Positions 62,901-64,000 of a DNA stretch of 64,000 nucleotides are shown here, piece after piece. The first letter of the stretch is position 1, and each line of letters opens with the position of its first letter. A program made the position numbers and the translations under genes. The stretch covers positions 498,001 to 562,000 of the forward strand of contig NC_064047.1 in assembly GCF_932526225.1 (NCBI RefSeq), read 5' to 3'. Under the pieces are notes generated by a model. That model made no database searches and was not told where the DNA came from. It worked only from the letters and a program-made list of their open reading frames with translations. Source of the DNA: Nematostella vectensis (Eukaryota; Cnidaria; Anthozoa; Actiniaria; Edwardsiidae).

Positions 62901-63536
62901 CCTTCCAAAGAGCCTCACGATCTCTCTCCGAGATACCGATCTACCTAATAACAGCTAAACGATCTCTCTCCGAACAGCCAAACAATCTCTTTCCGAACAG
63001 ACTCCGAAAAGACTATTTCCTTCCAAACAGCCTTACGATCTCTCTCCGAAATAGCTATCTCCCTCAAAACAGACAAACGATCTCTCTCCGAAGTAGCGTT
63101 CTCTTCCGAACAGCCAAGTGATCTCTCTCTGAACTATCGCCCTCCGAACAGACGATCTCTCTCCGAACTGACAATCTCCCTCTGAACAGCCAAACGATCT
63201 CCTTCTGAATTGACAAACGACAATTCCCCTCCGAATTGACCAACTATTGTGTTATCTTTACCCGAATAAGTCTTACTCCTTGCTAACTAAAACTGCTTTT
63301 GTCTCACTGTTTTGCCATGCTATTTGTTCAATCCTTGCATTTGTTTGTCCCTAGGAATGCAAAGATGAGGTCGACCGCGTGGATCCGGTCGTTAAAGATG
63401 CGCTTGACTGCGCAAACGATCTCCTTGACGATGAGGATGTGAGCGAAGACGAGAAAGATGAGATTCGCCGATACATAGCTACCATGGAGATTCAGCTCCT
63501 TACTGTGCGCAGAGAAACGCAGGCCGAGCAGGACAG
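11618..63536 (+). CDS. Giant tandem-CH, spectrin-repeat cytoskeletal protein (dystrophin/utrophin-like N-terminus), 3' end beyond window
   Basis: 55 exons can be chained with every junction in phase: 7,157 coding nt, about 2,385 residues, still open at the right edge. Order: short N-terminus, CH1, CH2, two spectrin repeats, a linker, six contiguous spectrin-like repeats, then repeats 9-14, each preceded by an acidic linker module. ATG 11618 is chosen because its exon (11618-11699) ends in phase 1, matching exon 13966. The tandem CH pair is the standard F-actin-binding head of the spectrin superfamily. The hinge after CH2 ([19 protein letters not shown]) and repeat 1 ([18 protein letters not shown]) resemble the dystrophin/utrophin family more than beta-spectrin, plakins or nesprins, judged from memory of those families. 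The distal repeats are very divergent, so the family call rests on the N-terminus. Almost every intron carries a minisatellite. Confidence 0.85.
14030..14240. repeat. Degenerate repeat with TGACGTCA-like motifs in intron 2
   Basis: Imperfect copies of ATGCTGACGTCATTTTCT and related sequence fill the intron between CH1 exons 13966-14027 and 14279-14374. Several copies keep the CRE-like palindrome TGACGTCA or a one-base variant. Confidence 0.55.
14651..15051. repeat. 13-14-bp minisatellite ending at a splice acceptor
   Basis: About 28 copies of CACCGTCTTGTTCG and CACCGTCTTGTTC. The last copy, CACCGTCTTGTTTCAG, supplies the pyrimidine tract and AG of the acceptor for exon 15052-15129. Internal copies lack the CAG. 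Confidence 0.92.
15136..15690. repeat. 22-bp minisatellite in the GC-AG intron
   Basis: Copies of CATCATGCATCACCACATTACC run from just after the GC donor at 15130 to near the acceptor of exon 15730, broken by unique sequence at about 15241-15295. Open frames here are artefacts. Confidence 0.92.
15939..18383 (+). CDS. Segment: CH2 domain and hinge
   Basis: Exons 15939-16042, 16185-16268, 17974-18089 and 18271-18383. Motifs in order are [64 protein letters not shown] and [17 protein letters not shown]. These match the type 2 CH domain ([28 protein letters not shown]). The exon ending at 16268 is followed directly by a 1.7-kb array built from its own last bases. Confidence 0.92.
16247..17945 (+). 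repeat. 22-bp minisatellite seeded on the CH2 exon donor, ~75 copies
   Basis: The unit is CATCCACGCACACGGGTATTAC. The exon ends ATCATCCACGCACACAG and is followed by GTATTACC, so the true junction is the first unit of the array and each copy carries a CACRGGTATTA donor-like site. 22 is not a multiple of 3, yet two frames stay open for over 300 codons; these are repeat artefacts, not genes. The array degrades toward 17560-17945. Confidence 0.95.
18040..18235 (+). repeat. Decayed duplication of an exon end and donor (CH2)
   Basis: The end of exon 17974-18089 (GACGAGTTCAGCGTACCTCACCTGC...), its donor and ~60 intronic bases recur once from about 18136. In the copy the junction reads AGCGGCGAGTGC instead of AGCGGTAAGTGC. 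Confidence 0.88.
18358..18600 (+). repeat. Two decayed partial copies of exon 18271-18383's donor junction
   Basis: The exon end ACACGCAAAGAGCAACGGCTCAAG and the following GTATTAGGAG recur imperfectly at 18412-18435 and 18552-18592 (the second retains CTCAAAGTATTAGGAGC). A (CA)n run and poly-C lie between. Confidence 0.65.
18770..19414 (+). CDS. Segment: spectrin repeat 1
   Basis: Exons 18770-18910 (helix A to [20 protein letters not shown]) and 19233-19414 (helices B and [34 protein letters not shown]). The RW..L motif in helix C is typical of spectrin repeats. Both helices align by eye with the first rod repeat of dystrophin. The second exon is 182 nt, phase 0 to 2, the recurring module of this gene. 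Confidence 0.85.
18860..19130 (+). repeat. 60-bp tandem repeat of exon end plus donor
   Basis: The unit includes GGATCCCAGGGGGACCCTAC, AGAGGAATACCGCGAAGCG and AAGGTTAGTATCATGTCACA. The first unit is the true end of exon 18770-18910; about four copies follow, several with an intact AAG/GTTAGT junction. 60 bp is divisible by 3, but the second copy has GCG TAG in frame. Confidence 0.93.
19405..20035 (+). repeat. ~25-bp minisatellite seeded on a donor
   Basis: Exon 19233-19414 ends AACAAGCG/GTAGGTTGCGTGACTC. The following array repeats ATAGCGGTAGGTTGCGTGAC with TCAAG, so units keep the GCG/GTAGGT junction. A fold-back element (19713-19871) is inserted in the array. Confidence 0.93.
19713..19871. 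mobile_element. Palindromic fold-back element (~159 bp)
   Basis: The left arm, from GCCTGCTTGCAGGCGTTTAC at 19714, is matched in inverted orientation by GTAAACGCCTGCAAGCAAGG ending at 19871. Arms are about 40 bp with a GC-rich centre. It interrupts the donor-derived array, so it inserted after the array formed or was amplified with it. It has no coding capacity. Confidence 0.75.
20074..21155 (+). CDS. Segment: spectrin repeat 2
   Basis: Exons 20074-20215 ([19 protein letters not shown]) and 20974-21155 ([32 protein letters not shown]). The first has the conserved helix A tryptophan and the second the helix C tryptophan (REWQDL). The second exon is 182 nt. Phases are 2 in (20074) and 2 out (21155). 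Confidence 0.83.
20200..20480. repeat. Degenerate repeat derived from an exon end
   Basis: The exon end GCAACATCACATG/GTATG is followed by diverged copies of GCAACATCACATGTAACATC. Similarity is clear by eye but units vary in length. Confidence 0.6.
20495..20962. repeat. ~24-bp minisatellite upstream of an acceptor
   Basis: Copies of CACGCCATCTGTCACACACTCC and the variant CTCGCCATTTGTCACGCAGCC run up to the acceptor of exon 20974. Confidence 0.9.
21126..21275 (+). repeat. ~33-bp array of four splice-donor junctions
   Basis: The exon end CCCTAGAAACAGACCGGAA/GTAAGTACAACA is repeated three more times. Near-consensus donors occur at 21156, 21190, 21224 and 21258. Confidence 0.93.
21495..21999 (+). 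CDS. Segment: linker 1
   Basis: Exons 21495-21555 ([13 protein letters not shown]) and 21917-21999 ([20 protein letters not shown]). Proline-rich and not helical, with an alternating ITVTVQ strand at the first exon's end. The same position in later linkers reads SVTIQ, VVRVQ, VTIR or VSIR, so this may be the first member of the linker family. Confidence 0.75.
22108..25325 (+). CDS. Segment: spectrin-like repeat 3
   Basis: Exons 22108-22261 ([32 protein letters not shown]) and 25144-25325 (182 nt; [30 protein letters not shown]). A 2.9-kb intron separating them is almost wholly a 40-bp satellite built from the first exon's end. Confidence 0.83.
22240..25085 (+). repeat. 40-bp satellite, ~70 copies, each with exon end and splice donor
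   Basis: The unit is GGCAACTTGAGGTATGAAGT followed by TAGGGAGATGCCAATCAAAC, exactly 40 bp. The real exon end is CGGCAACTTGAG/GTATGAGGTTAGG, so the array starts at the junction. Rare variants (AACAACTTGA at 23371 and 24131; GGTATAAAG near 23701 and 24461) recur at 760 bp, showing a 19-unit higher-order duplication. Confidence 0.97.
25440..25995. repeat. 33-bp minisatellite
   Basis: About 16 copies of AGAATAGATCTCGAGTCAGT with AGACATCTGTGTG. The unit is a multiple of 3 and so leaves long open frames on both strands, which are not genes. It sits about 115 bp after donor 25326. From 25996 to 26388 nothing is recognised. Confidence 0.93.
26389..27342 (+). CDS. Segment: spectrin-like repeat 4 with charged insertion
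   Basis: Exons 26389-26629 (241 nt; highly charged [15 protein letters not shown] stretch, then [16 protein letters not shown]) and 27161-27342 (182 nt; [15 protein letters not shown]). The first exon is 60-100 nt longer than its counterparts because of the Lys/Glu-rich extension of helix A, which suggests a long continuous helix. Confidence 0.83.
26795..27160. repeat. 19-bp minisatellite ending at an acceptor
   Basis: About 19 copies of CATGCTCCTTATTTGGTAT. The last copy, CCATGCTCCTAG, is the acceptor of exon 27161. Internal copies have TTAT in place of the AG. Confidence 0.93.
27405..28172. repeat. 21-bp minisatellite (GAGGACTAACGAAACCTTAGC)
   Basis: About 36 copies follow donor 27343. 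A higher-order order of AAACC, GATACC and GATATC variants recurs. The 226-codon open frame is a by-product of the 21-bp period. Confidence 0.92.
28285..28601 (+). pseudogene. Non-LTR retrotransposon (LINE) 3'-end remnant
   Basis: Translation gives two broken pieces typical of LINE reverse-transcriptase C-termini: [18 protein letters not shown] plus [10 protein letters not shown] near 28290-28380, and [19 protein letters not shown] plus [12 protein letters not shown] then TAG at 28506-28601. Between them a 67-bp stretch (TAGTAACCTACTCAATATTT...) is tandemly duplicated and in-frame stops interrupt. It is a dead, 5'-truncated copy in intron 19. Confidence 0.75.
28865..36405 (+). CDS. Segment: spectrin-like repeat 5, spanning the intron that hosts the zinc-finger gene
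   Basis: Exons 28865-29039 ([32 protein letters not shown]) and 36224-36405 (182 nt; [33 protein letters not shown]). The 7.2-kb intron between them carries a 62-bp array and the antisense C2H2 gene. Phase 0 joins the pair exactly. Confidence 0.82.
29028..30255 (+). repeat. 62-bp minisatellite with donor-like junction in each unit
   Basis: The exon end GACAGAGCGCAG/GTGAGAACACACC is echoed in each unit by ACATAGAGTGCAAGTGTGAAC followed by ACACC; ~16 units to about 30010, then decayed copies. At 30053 and 30247 the junction is again close to the original (GCGCAG/GTGAG). Confidence 0.92.
30551..30556 (-). other. Candidate polyadenylation signal for the zinc-finger gene
   Basis: TTTATT on the + strand is AATAAA on the - strand, about 70 bp beyond the zinc-finger stop codon. 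Confidence 0.5.
30627..33485 (-). CDS. C2H2 zinc-finger protein, main exon (19 fingers), nested antisense gene
   Basis: One large exon, with probable acceptor TTTTTGCAG just upstream of 33485. The open frame extends to ATG 33521, but those codons look intronic; without upstream exons the first good start would be the Met of [11 protein letters not shown]. The N-terminus is acidic, with three psi-K-x-E motifs (IKAEP, IKKES, IKQEP) and a fivefold NDTSVVN repeat. It also has three hydrophobic-acidic strings ([33 protein letters not shown]). 19 C-x2-C...H-x3/4-H fingers follow, in a group of 4 with one degenerate unit, then 15 in tandem with TGE(R/K)P(Y/F)-type linkers. A sequence-specific nuclear DNA-binding regulator is the expected role. 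It lies inside intron 20 of the giant + strand gene. Confidence 0.9.
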   Translation of the reverse strand, partial: NHETSTPIMQMCILDTENEASIKNGEIPTEHLISQRIGESIRHGCLADSILNIKAEPIDEEESSDCMPNPSLIANIKKESIEDELLDTPTINIKQEPLEEPIDECPVNIEALNRRRDNDITTVVNNFNDTSVVNGFNDTSVVNGFNDTSVVNDFNDTSVVNGFNDTSVVNGNIVTAEDCNNECEGKCVFQSVAVGNSGVPELNCLQDVDHDNGSDSTVILDFPPSDELTQSPLAPESPFERVDGGGESEGTIAIDYPWPLLGKDLDAAFCCSECSRAFKNKSDLVKHKRVHCDDKPYSCRVCGSAFMHFSALKRHQLVHRVVSDTKEGDHLERGRLTCGARVFTHLKKHQLNHEGNVSYSYGQRKVTSKEYSDTEDSDDTIIIDYQATGVGDKSTLKKDAQREVSLERDGKRYSCDVCGRRFVDLGIFTRHKNSHLGVKTDIKGENAHVCDICKKMLASSSALSRHKRIHLQKKQSTRNTKRMASRQDGTGKGEDLLTRPSGVQASKEQPDMKTVRVKREGNEYQPSNKMHKCETCDKEFTRRDALTCHIRIHTGERPFECRYCDKRFSQPSHRVQHEFKHSGERSHMCDICSKSFSRASTLVRHMISHTDDKPYVCTKCNKAFAYSASLVKHDRVYHRGVKPYECDICGRAFSDRSGLVKHERTHTGERPFECSICHMMFSLKGLLTRHMRSHTGQRPYKCEYCSAAFSVSDTLKSHLRLHTGERPYKCEICNKGFVQSSALSSHLLTHSGKRPYECLTCGQTFRSRSNLLYHERRHRGEAPFECQTCGKVFVRSDNLSKHMLCHTGEKPYKCQVCERGFASTSALKSHQRRHDGIKPYKCERCDKRFTSSNERTRHMRTHTGDKPYTCDICKENFMYTTSLTRHKLIHSGAKPFKCDKCEKAFRSSSELTRHVKLVHVKKPFPCDTCKQAFRSEDALARHKNTHAGDLLP
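33841..33934 (-). CDS. Upstream exon of the zinc-finger gene with WW-like motif
   Basis: On the - strand a 94-nt exon is flanked by TTGTCTTTAG and GTATTTC. It encodes [20 protein letters not shown] and [11 protein letters not shown]. The pattern W-x...GKP-x-FYHNPST-x-E resembles a WW domain in which the second Trp is replaced by Phe. It ends in phase 0 and joins the 33485 exon in frame (KNKFQ/NHETS). It expects a preceding exon ending in phase 2. Confidence 0.55.
34376..34489 (-). CDS. Possible further upstream exon of the zinc-finger gene
   Basis: On the - strand, after acceptor GGCATATAG, an open segment encodes [19 protein letters not shown] and [20 protein letters not shown], with a possible donor GAG/GTGAAC. 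Composition looks coding, but it ends in phase 0 while exon 33934 needs phase 2, so another exon or donor would be required. No domain is recognised. Confidence 0.25.
34495..36205. other. Intronic AT-rich stretch without a recognised gene
   Basis: This stretch probably holds the 5' end and promoter of the antisense zinc-finger gene, but I see no convincing exon, TATA arrangement or repeat. Confidence 0.4.
36485..37738. repeat. 30-bp minisatellite (GTTTTTATGATACTTGCTCTAACCCCTAGC)
   Basis: About 42 copies occupy the intron between exons 36224-36405 and 37749-37929. A variant GTTTGTAACATGGTTCCTCT appears periodically, indicating higher-order amplification. The CTAACCC string is telomere-like only by chance. 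Confidence 0.95.
37749..38554 (+). CDS. Segment: spectrin-like repeat 6
   Basis: Exons 37749-37929 ([37 protein letters not shown]) and 38373-38554 (182 nt; [34 protein letters not shown]). The first codon (TGG) is split across the junction with exon 36224-36405. Confidence 0.84.
38565..39010. repeat. CAT/CAC trinucleotide microsatellite
   Basis: Interleaved (CAC)n, (CATCAC)n, (CATCGC)n and (CAT)n blocks follow donor 38555. Long low-complexity open frames (poly-Ser, poly-Met) on both strands are not genes. Confidence 0.95.
39941..40258. mobile_element. Putative MITE with GGGGGGGTG(TG)AATAGG ends
   Basis: GGGGGGGTGTGAATAGG at 39941-39957 is matched in inverted form by CCCCTATTCACCCCCCC at 40234-40250. 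TTTAT flanks both sides, a possible target duplication. The interior repeats CGGATCGGCGGATT-like words and has no coding capacity. Confidence 0.6.
40302..42053 (+). CDS. Segment: spectrin-like repeat 7
   Basis: Exons 40302-40497 ([33 protein letters not shown]) and 41872-42053 (182 nt; [19 protein letters not shown]). The G-N-x-L-L-x-D...L-x-D pattern before helix C recurs in repeats 3-14. Confidence 0.84.
41135..41405. repeat. 33-bp minisatellite in intron 24
   Basis: About eight copies of ACACGATCGCAGGGTGAATT plus TCCATATAATCGT. GATCGC palindromic cores recur. The frame-preserving period gives spurious open frames on both strands. The remaining parts of this intron (40500-41130, 41410-41870) hold only AT-rich and low-complexity sequence. 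Confidence 0.9.
42280..44113 (+). CDS. Segment: spectrin-like repeat 8
   Basis: Exons 42280-42460 ([20 protein letters not shown]) and 43932-44113 (182 nt; [28 protein letters not shown]). It is the last of six contiguous repeats (3-8); afterwards a linker precedes every repeat. Confidence 0.84.
42470..43722. repeat. 16-bp minisatellite (ATATCAGCTAGTGGTT), ~78 copies
   Basis: It starts a few bases after donor 42461 and fills the intron to 43722. Variants AGCTAATGG and TTTTATCAG alternate, and blocks of several hundred bp recur (for example 42590-42790 versus 42890-43090). Confidence 0.95.
44212..44434. mobile_element. Fold-back element with ~60-bp inverted repeats
   Basis: 44212-44270 (from GTTTTCAAGATGTTGCGTGC) pairs with 44375-44434 (ending CGCGCAACATCGTGAAAAC) as inverted complement at roughly 90% by eye; about 100 bp lies between. 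It is in the intron between exons 43932-44113 and 44485-44569 and has no coding capacity. Confidence 0.8.
44485..45287 (+). CDS. Segment: linker 2 (first full linker module)
   Basis: Exons 44485-44569 ([20 protein letters not shown], very acidic) and 45208-45287 ([19 protein letters not shown] then TPEER). The [15 protein letters not shown] tail is the first occurrence of the D-Y-x2-R-L-x-[DE]-x2-[TS]-[PL]-E-E-R motif found in later linkers. Confidence 0.8.
44645..44876. repeat. 21-bp minisatellite (CACATACAACTTATACCATAC)
   Basis: About 10 copies lie in the intron after donor 44570. Because the period is 21, both strands show short repetitive open frames. Confidence 0.93.
45300..45640. repeat. 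CAT/CAC/CGT microsatellite
   Basis: A trinucleotide tract of (CAT)n, (CAC)n and (CGT)n lies directly after donor 45288, a second trinucleotide tract in the same gene. It is not coding. Confidence 0.95.
45677..47617 (+). CDS. Segment: spectrin-like repeat 9
   Basis: Exons 45677-45833 ([27 protein letters not shown]) and 47436-47617 (182 nt; [34 protein letters not shown]). From here the second exon follows the pattern (E/D)C-x-(D/E)E...A(N/D)-x-L-(L/I)-D-(D/S)-(D/E)...EK-(D/E)-x-I. Confidence 0.85.
46265..47155. repeat. ~20-bp C-rich minisatellite (CCCCCCTTGATGGCCCTTTC), ~45 copies
   Basis: The - strand reads GGGGGGAAAGGGCCATCAAG repeatedly, a dense series of G-runs able to form quadruplexes on the template strand of the giant gene. 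A 303-codon - strand frame ([15 protein letters not shown]-type) is a translation artefact. Confidence 0.95.
47605..47815 (+). repeat. ~31-bp array of exon end plus donor
   Basis: The exon end GAAACCGTGAG/GTTTGTTTATGTAC is followed by copies reading GGGAATCGTCAGGTTTGTCT plus ATGTACAC, so each unit repeats an AG/GTTTGT junction. The frame stays open for several units. Confidence 0.9.
47932..48867 (+). CDS. Segment: linker 3
   Basis: Three exons: 47932-47998 ([18 protein letters not shown]), 48479-48556 ([19 protein letters not shown] then VTIQ) and 48773-48867 ([18 protein letters not shown]). It shows the full three-part linker: short helix of R-L-x2-L-L, an aromatic/acidic strand ending in VTIQ, and the DDLTPEER tail. 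Confidence 0.8.
48045..48208. mobile_element. Fold-back element in intron 32
   Basis: AGATGCACAGATTACTTCAC with AGTGTGTCATGAACAA (48070-48105) is the inverted counterpart of 48144-48179 with few mismatches. Similarity extends outward to TTTTTTTGCGTGCG and CGCACAAAAAAA, and an inner GCAACT/AGTTGC stem exists. Confidence 0.72.
49035..49844 (+). CDS. Segment: spectrin-like repeat 10
   Basis: Exons 49035-49191 (157 nt, same length as repeat 9's first exon; [18 protein letters not shown]) and 49663-49844 (182 nt; [18 protein letters not shown]). The second Trp of the W-x2-W helix A motif is replaced by Cys (RWSDC). Confidence 0.84.
49905..50312 (+). repeat. 23-bp minisatellite seeded on an acceptor, ~17 copies
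   Basis: The unit is GTTACAGACTTTCTCTATCTGTC. The real acceptor is CTCTTTACAG/ACTTCAACATC, and each unit keeps TTACAG/ACTT, so about 17 candidate 3' splice sites precede exon 50313. Confidence 0.93.
50313..51391 (+). CDS. Segment: linker 4
   Basis: Four exons: 50313-50373 ([20 protein letters not shown]), 50861-50925 ([19 protein letters not shown]), 51172-51220 ([14 protein letters not shown]) and 51327-51391 ([19 protein letters not shown]). Here the middle part is split over two exons, one more than in other linkers. Confidence 0.82.
50640..50825. repeat. Minisatellite with repeated TGACGTCA palindromes
   Basis: Units of TCCGTATATGACGTCACA and variants lie in the intron before exon 50861. 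Several copies hold the exact CRE octamer TGACGTCA. Confidence 0.8.
51979..52634 (+). CDS. Segment: spectrin-like repeat 11
   Basis: Exons 51979-52132 ([31 protein letters not shown]) and 52453-52634 (182 nt; [29 protein letters not shown]). It has the W-x2-W helix A pattern. Confidence 0.85.
52622..52870 (+). repeat. ~48-bp array of exon end plus donor
   Basis: The exon end GAGGACAG/GTGTGTATAGTGTTCC is repeated as AGGAGAGGTGCGTATAGTGT with TCCCCACTCCTCCCTCCCTT, about five copies. Each copy keeps an AG/GTGCGTA junction and adds a long pyrimidine run. Confidence 0.9.
53106..54396 (+). CDS. Segment: linker 5
   Basis: Exons 53106-53178 ([19 protein letters not shown]), 53742-53861 ([18 protein letters not shown]; an in-exon repeat [16 protein letters not shown]) and 54329-54396 ([20 protein letters not shown]). 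This and linker 6 define the consensus H-E-x-P-E-W-x-V-N-F-E-D and P-D-Y-[VI]-S-R-L-H-D. Confidence 0.85.
53580..53720. repeat. ~30-bp minisatellite (ATTGTGGGTATTGATGTGGAAATGCAATGT)
   Basis: About four to five copies just upstream of exon 53742. Confidence 0.8.
54690..56005 (+). repeat. ~72-bp minisatellite derived from an acceptor and exon start
   Basis: The unit contains TCTATTTTTGTAATTGTTTG followed by CGTGAGGGCGCTGAGGAAAT. The true junction is CCTATTTTTGTTATTGTAG/ACGTGAGGCTGAGAGAAA. The array is therefore ~18 copies of pyrimidine tract plus first exon bases, with the AG changed to TT in the units. Confidence 0.92.
56033..56772 (+). CDS. Segment: spectrin-like repeat 12
   Basis: Exons 56033-56192 (160 nt; [36 protein letters not shown]) and 56591-56772 (182 nt; [35 protein letters not shown]). 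It is very close to repeat 13. Confidence 0.87.
56360..56590. repeat. ~19-bp TTGTCTTGTTTGACCCTGT minisatellite before an acceptor
   Basis: Degenerate copies run up to the acceptor CCTGTTTGATAG of exon 56591; the acceptor itself is a unit variant (TGTTTGACCC to TGTTTGATAG). Confidence 0.85.
57065..57200. repeat. ~17-bp GTAGGATATGTCTT minisatellite
   Basis: About eight degenerate copies upstream of exon 57246. Confidence 0.75.
57246..58508 (+). CDS. Segment: linker 6
   Basis: Exons 57246-57303 ([18 protein letters not shown]), 57666-57758 ([24 protein letters not shown]) and 58441-58508 ([20 protein letters not shown]). The third exon is 68 nt, as in linker 5. Together linker 5/repeat 12 and linker 6/repeat 13 look like a recent module duplication. 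Confidence 0.86.
57745..58375 (+). repeat. 41-bp minisatellite seeded on a consensus donor, ~15 copies
   Basis: The exon end CCATTAGG/GTAAGTCACGTGTTCATAG is repeated as TCGCCATCAGGGTAAGTCAC plus GTGTTCATAGTTGACACTAGG. Nearly every unit has the AGG/GTAAGT donor. Confidence 0.95.
58515..60065. repeat. 29-bp minisatellite (ATGACACATGGTTACACTACACCACTAAC), ~53 copies
   Basis: It begins within 15 bp of donor 58509 (GTAAGTAACACCGGACACATGG). Block duplications are visible from shared variants (GTAACAGTACACC, ACATAACACATGG). Confidence 0.95.
60309..60650 (+). CDS. Segment: spectrin-like repeat 13 as a single fused exon
   Basis: 342 nt, exactly 160 + 182, the sizes of repeat 12's two exons. It encodes [58 protein letters not shown] and [16 protein letters not shown]. 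The codons where repeat 12 is interrupted by an intron (HEAE/ECKDM) are contiguous here (DDARACKEE). Precise loss of one intron explains this. Confidence 0.9.
60780..61020. repeat. ~30-bp CCCGATTGTAACCTTTTTC repeat
   Basis: Diverged copies of CCCGAGTGTAACCTTTTTTC lie in the intron before exon 61142. Confidence 0.8.
61142..62371 (+). CDS. Segment: linker 7 (shortened)
   Basis: Exons 61142-61208 ([20 protein letters not shown]) and 62289-62371 ([20 protein letters not shown] then GRRSV). The second matches the [13 protein letters not shown] motif of linker 6. The third part (PDYxSRLHD...PEER) is missing; the exon runs straight into repeat 14. Confidence 0.83.
61245..62275. repeat. 25-bp minisatellite (TGTCTAGCTCATTGTCGTGTTGCTT), ~42 copies
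   Basis: Two subfamilies occur: GTCGTGTTGCTT to about 61800 and GTGTTGTTGTTT from about 61915. It fills the intron before exon 62289, whose acceptor TTCTTCTAGC resembles the unit's TGTCTAGC. Confidence 0.94.
62656..63536 (+). CDS. Segment: spectrin-like repeat 14 (last in window)
   Basis: Exons 62656-62818 ([29 protein letters not shown]) and 63355-63536 (182 nt; [29 protein letters not shown]). It ends in phase 2 at donor 63537, so the gene must continue past 64000. Confidence 0.87.
62830..63245. repeat. ~23-bp CGATCTCTCTCCGAACAGCCAAA repeat
   Basis: Degenerate copies with variable spacing fill the intron between the two exons of repeat 14. Confidence 0.85.
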
Positions 63537-64000
63537 GTATAGAATGATATATATGACATACTTAGAGGAATTGACGCTCAACGGACATGACAGGTATAGA
63601 ATGATATATATGCCACACTTAGAGGACTTGACGCTCAACGGACAGGACAGGTATAGAATGATATATATGACAAACTTAGAGGACTTGACACACAACGGAC
63701 ATGATAGGTATAGAATGATATATATGCCAAACTTAGAGGACTTGACGCTCAACGGACAGGGCAGGTATAGAATGATATATATGACAAACTTAGAGGACTT
63801 GACACTCAACGGACATGACAGATATTGAAGGATATATATGCCAAACTTAGAGGACTTGACGCTCAACGGACAGGGCAGGTATAGAATGATATATATGACA
63901 CACTTAGAGGACTTGACGCTCAACGGACAGTACTATTATAGAATGATATATATGACACCCTTAATAGAGGACTTGACACTCAACGGACATGACAGGTATA
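63525..64000 (+). repeat. 57-bp in-frame array of exon end plus donor
   Basis: The exon end GAGCAGGACAG/GTATAGAATGATAT is repeated with ACATGACAGGTATAGAATGA junctions, seven to eight units to the window edge. 57 bp is 19 codons and the first units are open, so a downstream donor would add 19-residue units (YRMIYM...LNGHDR). The sixth unit breaks (AGATATTGA, stop near 63828). Confidence 0.93.

Overview
The window is animal (metazoan) nuclear DNA. It has short GT-AG exons in long introns, a B-box/FN3 gene, a tandem calponin-homology plus spectrin-repeat gene and a many-fingered C2H2 gene. Introns are unusually rich in minisatellites and small fold-back elements, and one decayed non-LTR retrotransposon tail is present. 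An invertebrate such as an anthozoan cnidarian fits this style, but the species cannot be fixed from the sequence alone.

Layout. (1) 1-1541: a ~530-bp inverted-repeat element, then a ~93-bp minisatellite. (2) 1542-5608, + strand: the 3' part of a TRIM-like gene (B-box 2, coiled coil, FN3) in six phase-compatible exons; its 5' end lies outside the window. (3) 5609-10285: intergenic, with a ~95-bp array at 9480-10275. (4) 11618 to beyond 64000, + strand: one giant cytoskeletal gene. I resolve 55 coding exons (7,157 nt, about 2,385 residues) whose phases all agree. It encodes two CH domains (actin binding, dystrophin/utrophin-like), then 14 spectrin-like repeats. From repeat 8 onward a short acidic linker module separates every repeat from the next. 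(5) 30627-34489, - strand: a C2H2 zinc-finger gene with 19 fingers, nested antisense inside the 7.2-kb intron 20 of the giant gene. One upstream exon resembles a WW domain.

Two patterns stand out. First, the second exon of every spectrin-like repeat is exactly 182 nt, phase 0 to phase 2. It recurs 14 times, once fused to its upstream partner by a precise intron loss. Second, many intronic minisatellites are built from a splice junction of the host gene. The repeat unit contains the last exon bases plus the 5' splice site (or the 3' splice site plus first exon bases), so dozens of decoy splice sites lie beside the real one. This happens at many independent junctions, in both + strand genes, and is the most interesting feature of the window.

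The CH pair should anchor the giant protein to F-actin, and the spectrin-like rods and linkers should form a long flexible spacer. Its C-terminal function is not visible because the gene runs off the right edge. The zinc-finger gene is an unrelated nuclear factor that happens to sit in the intron.
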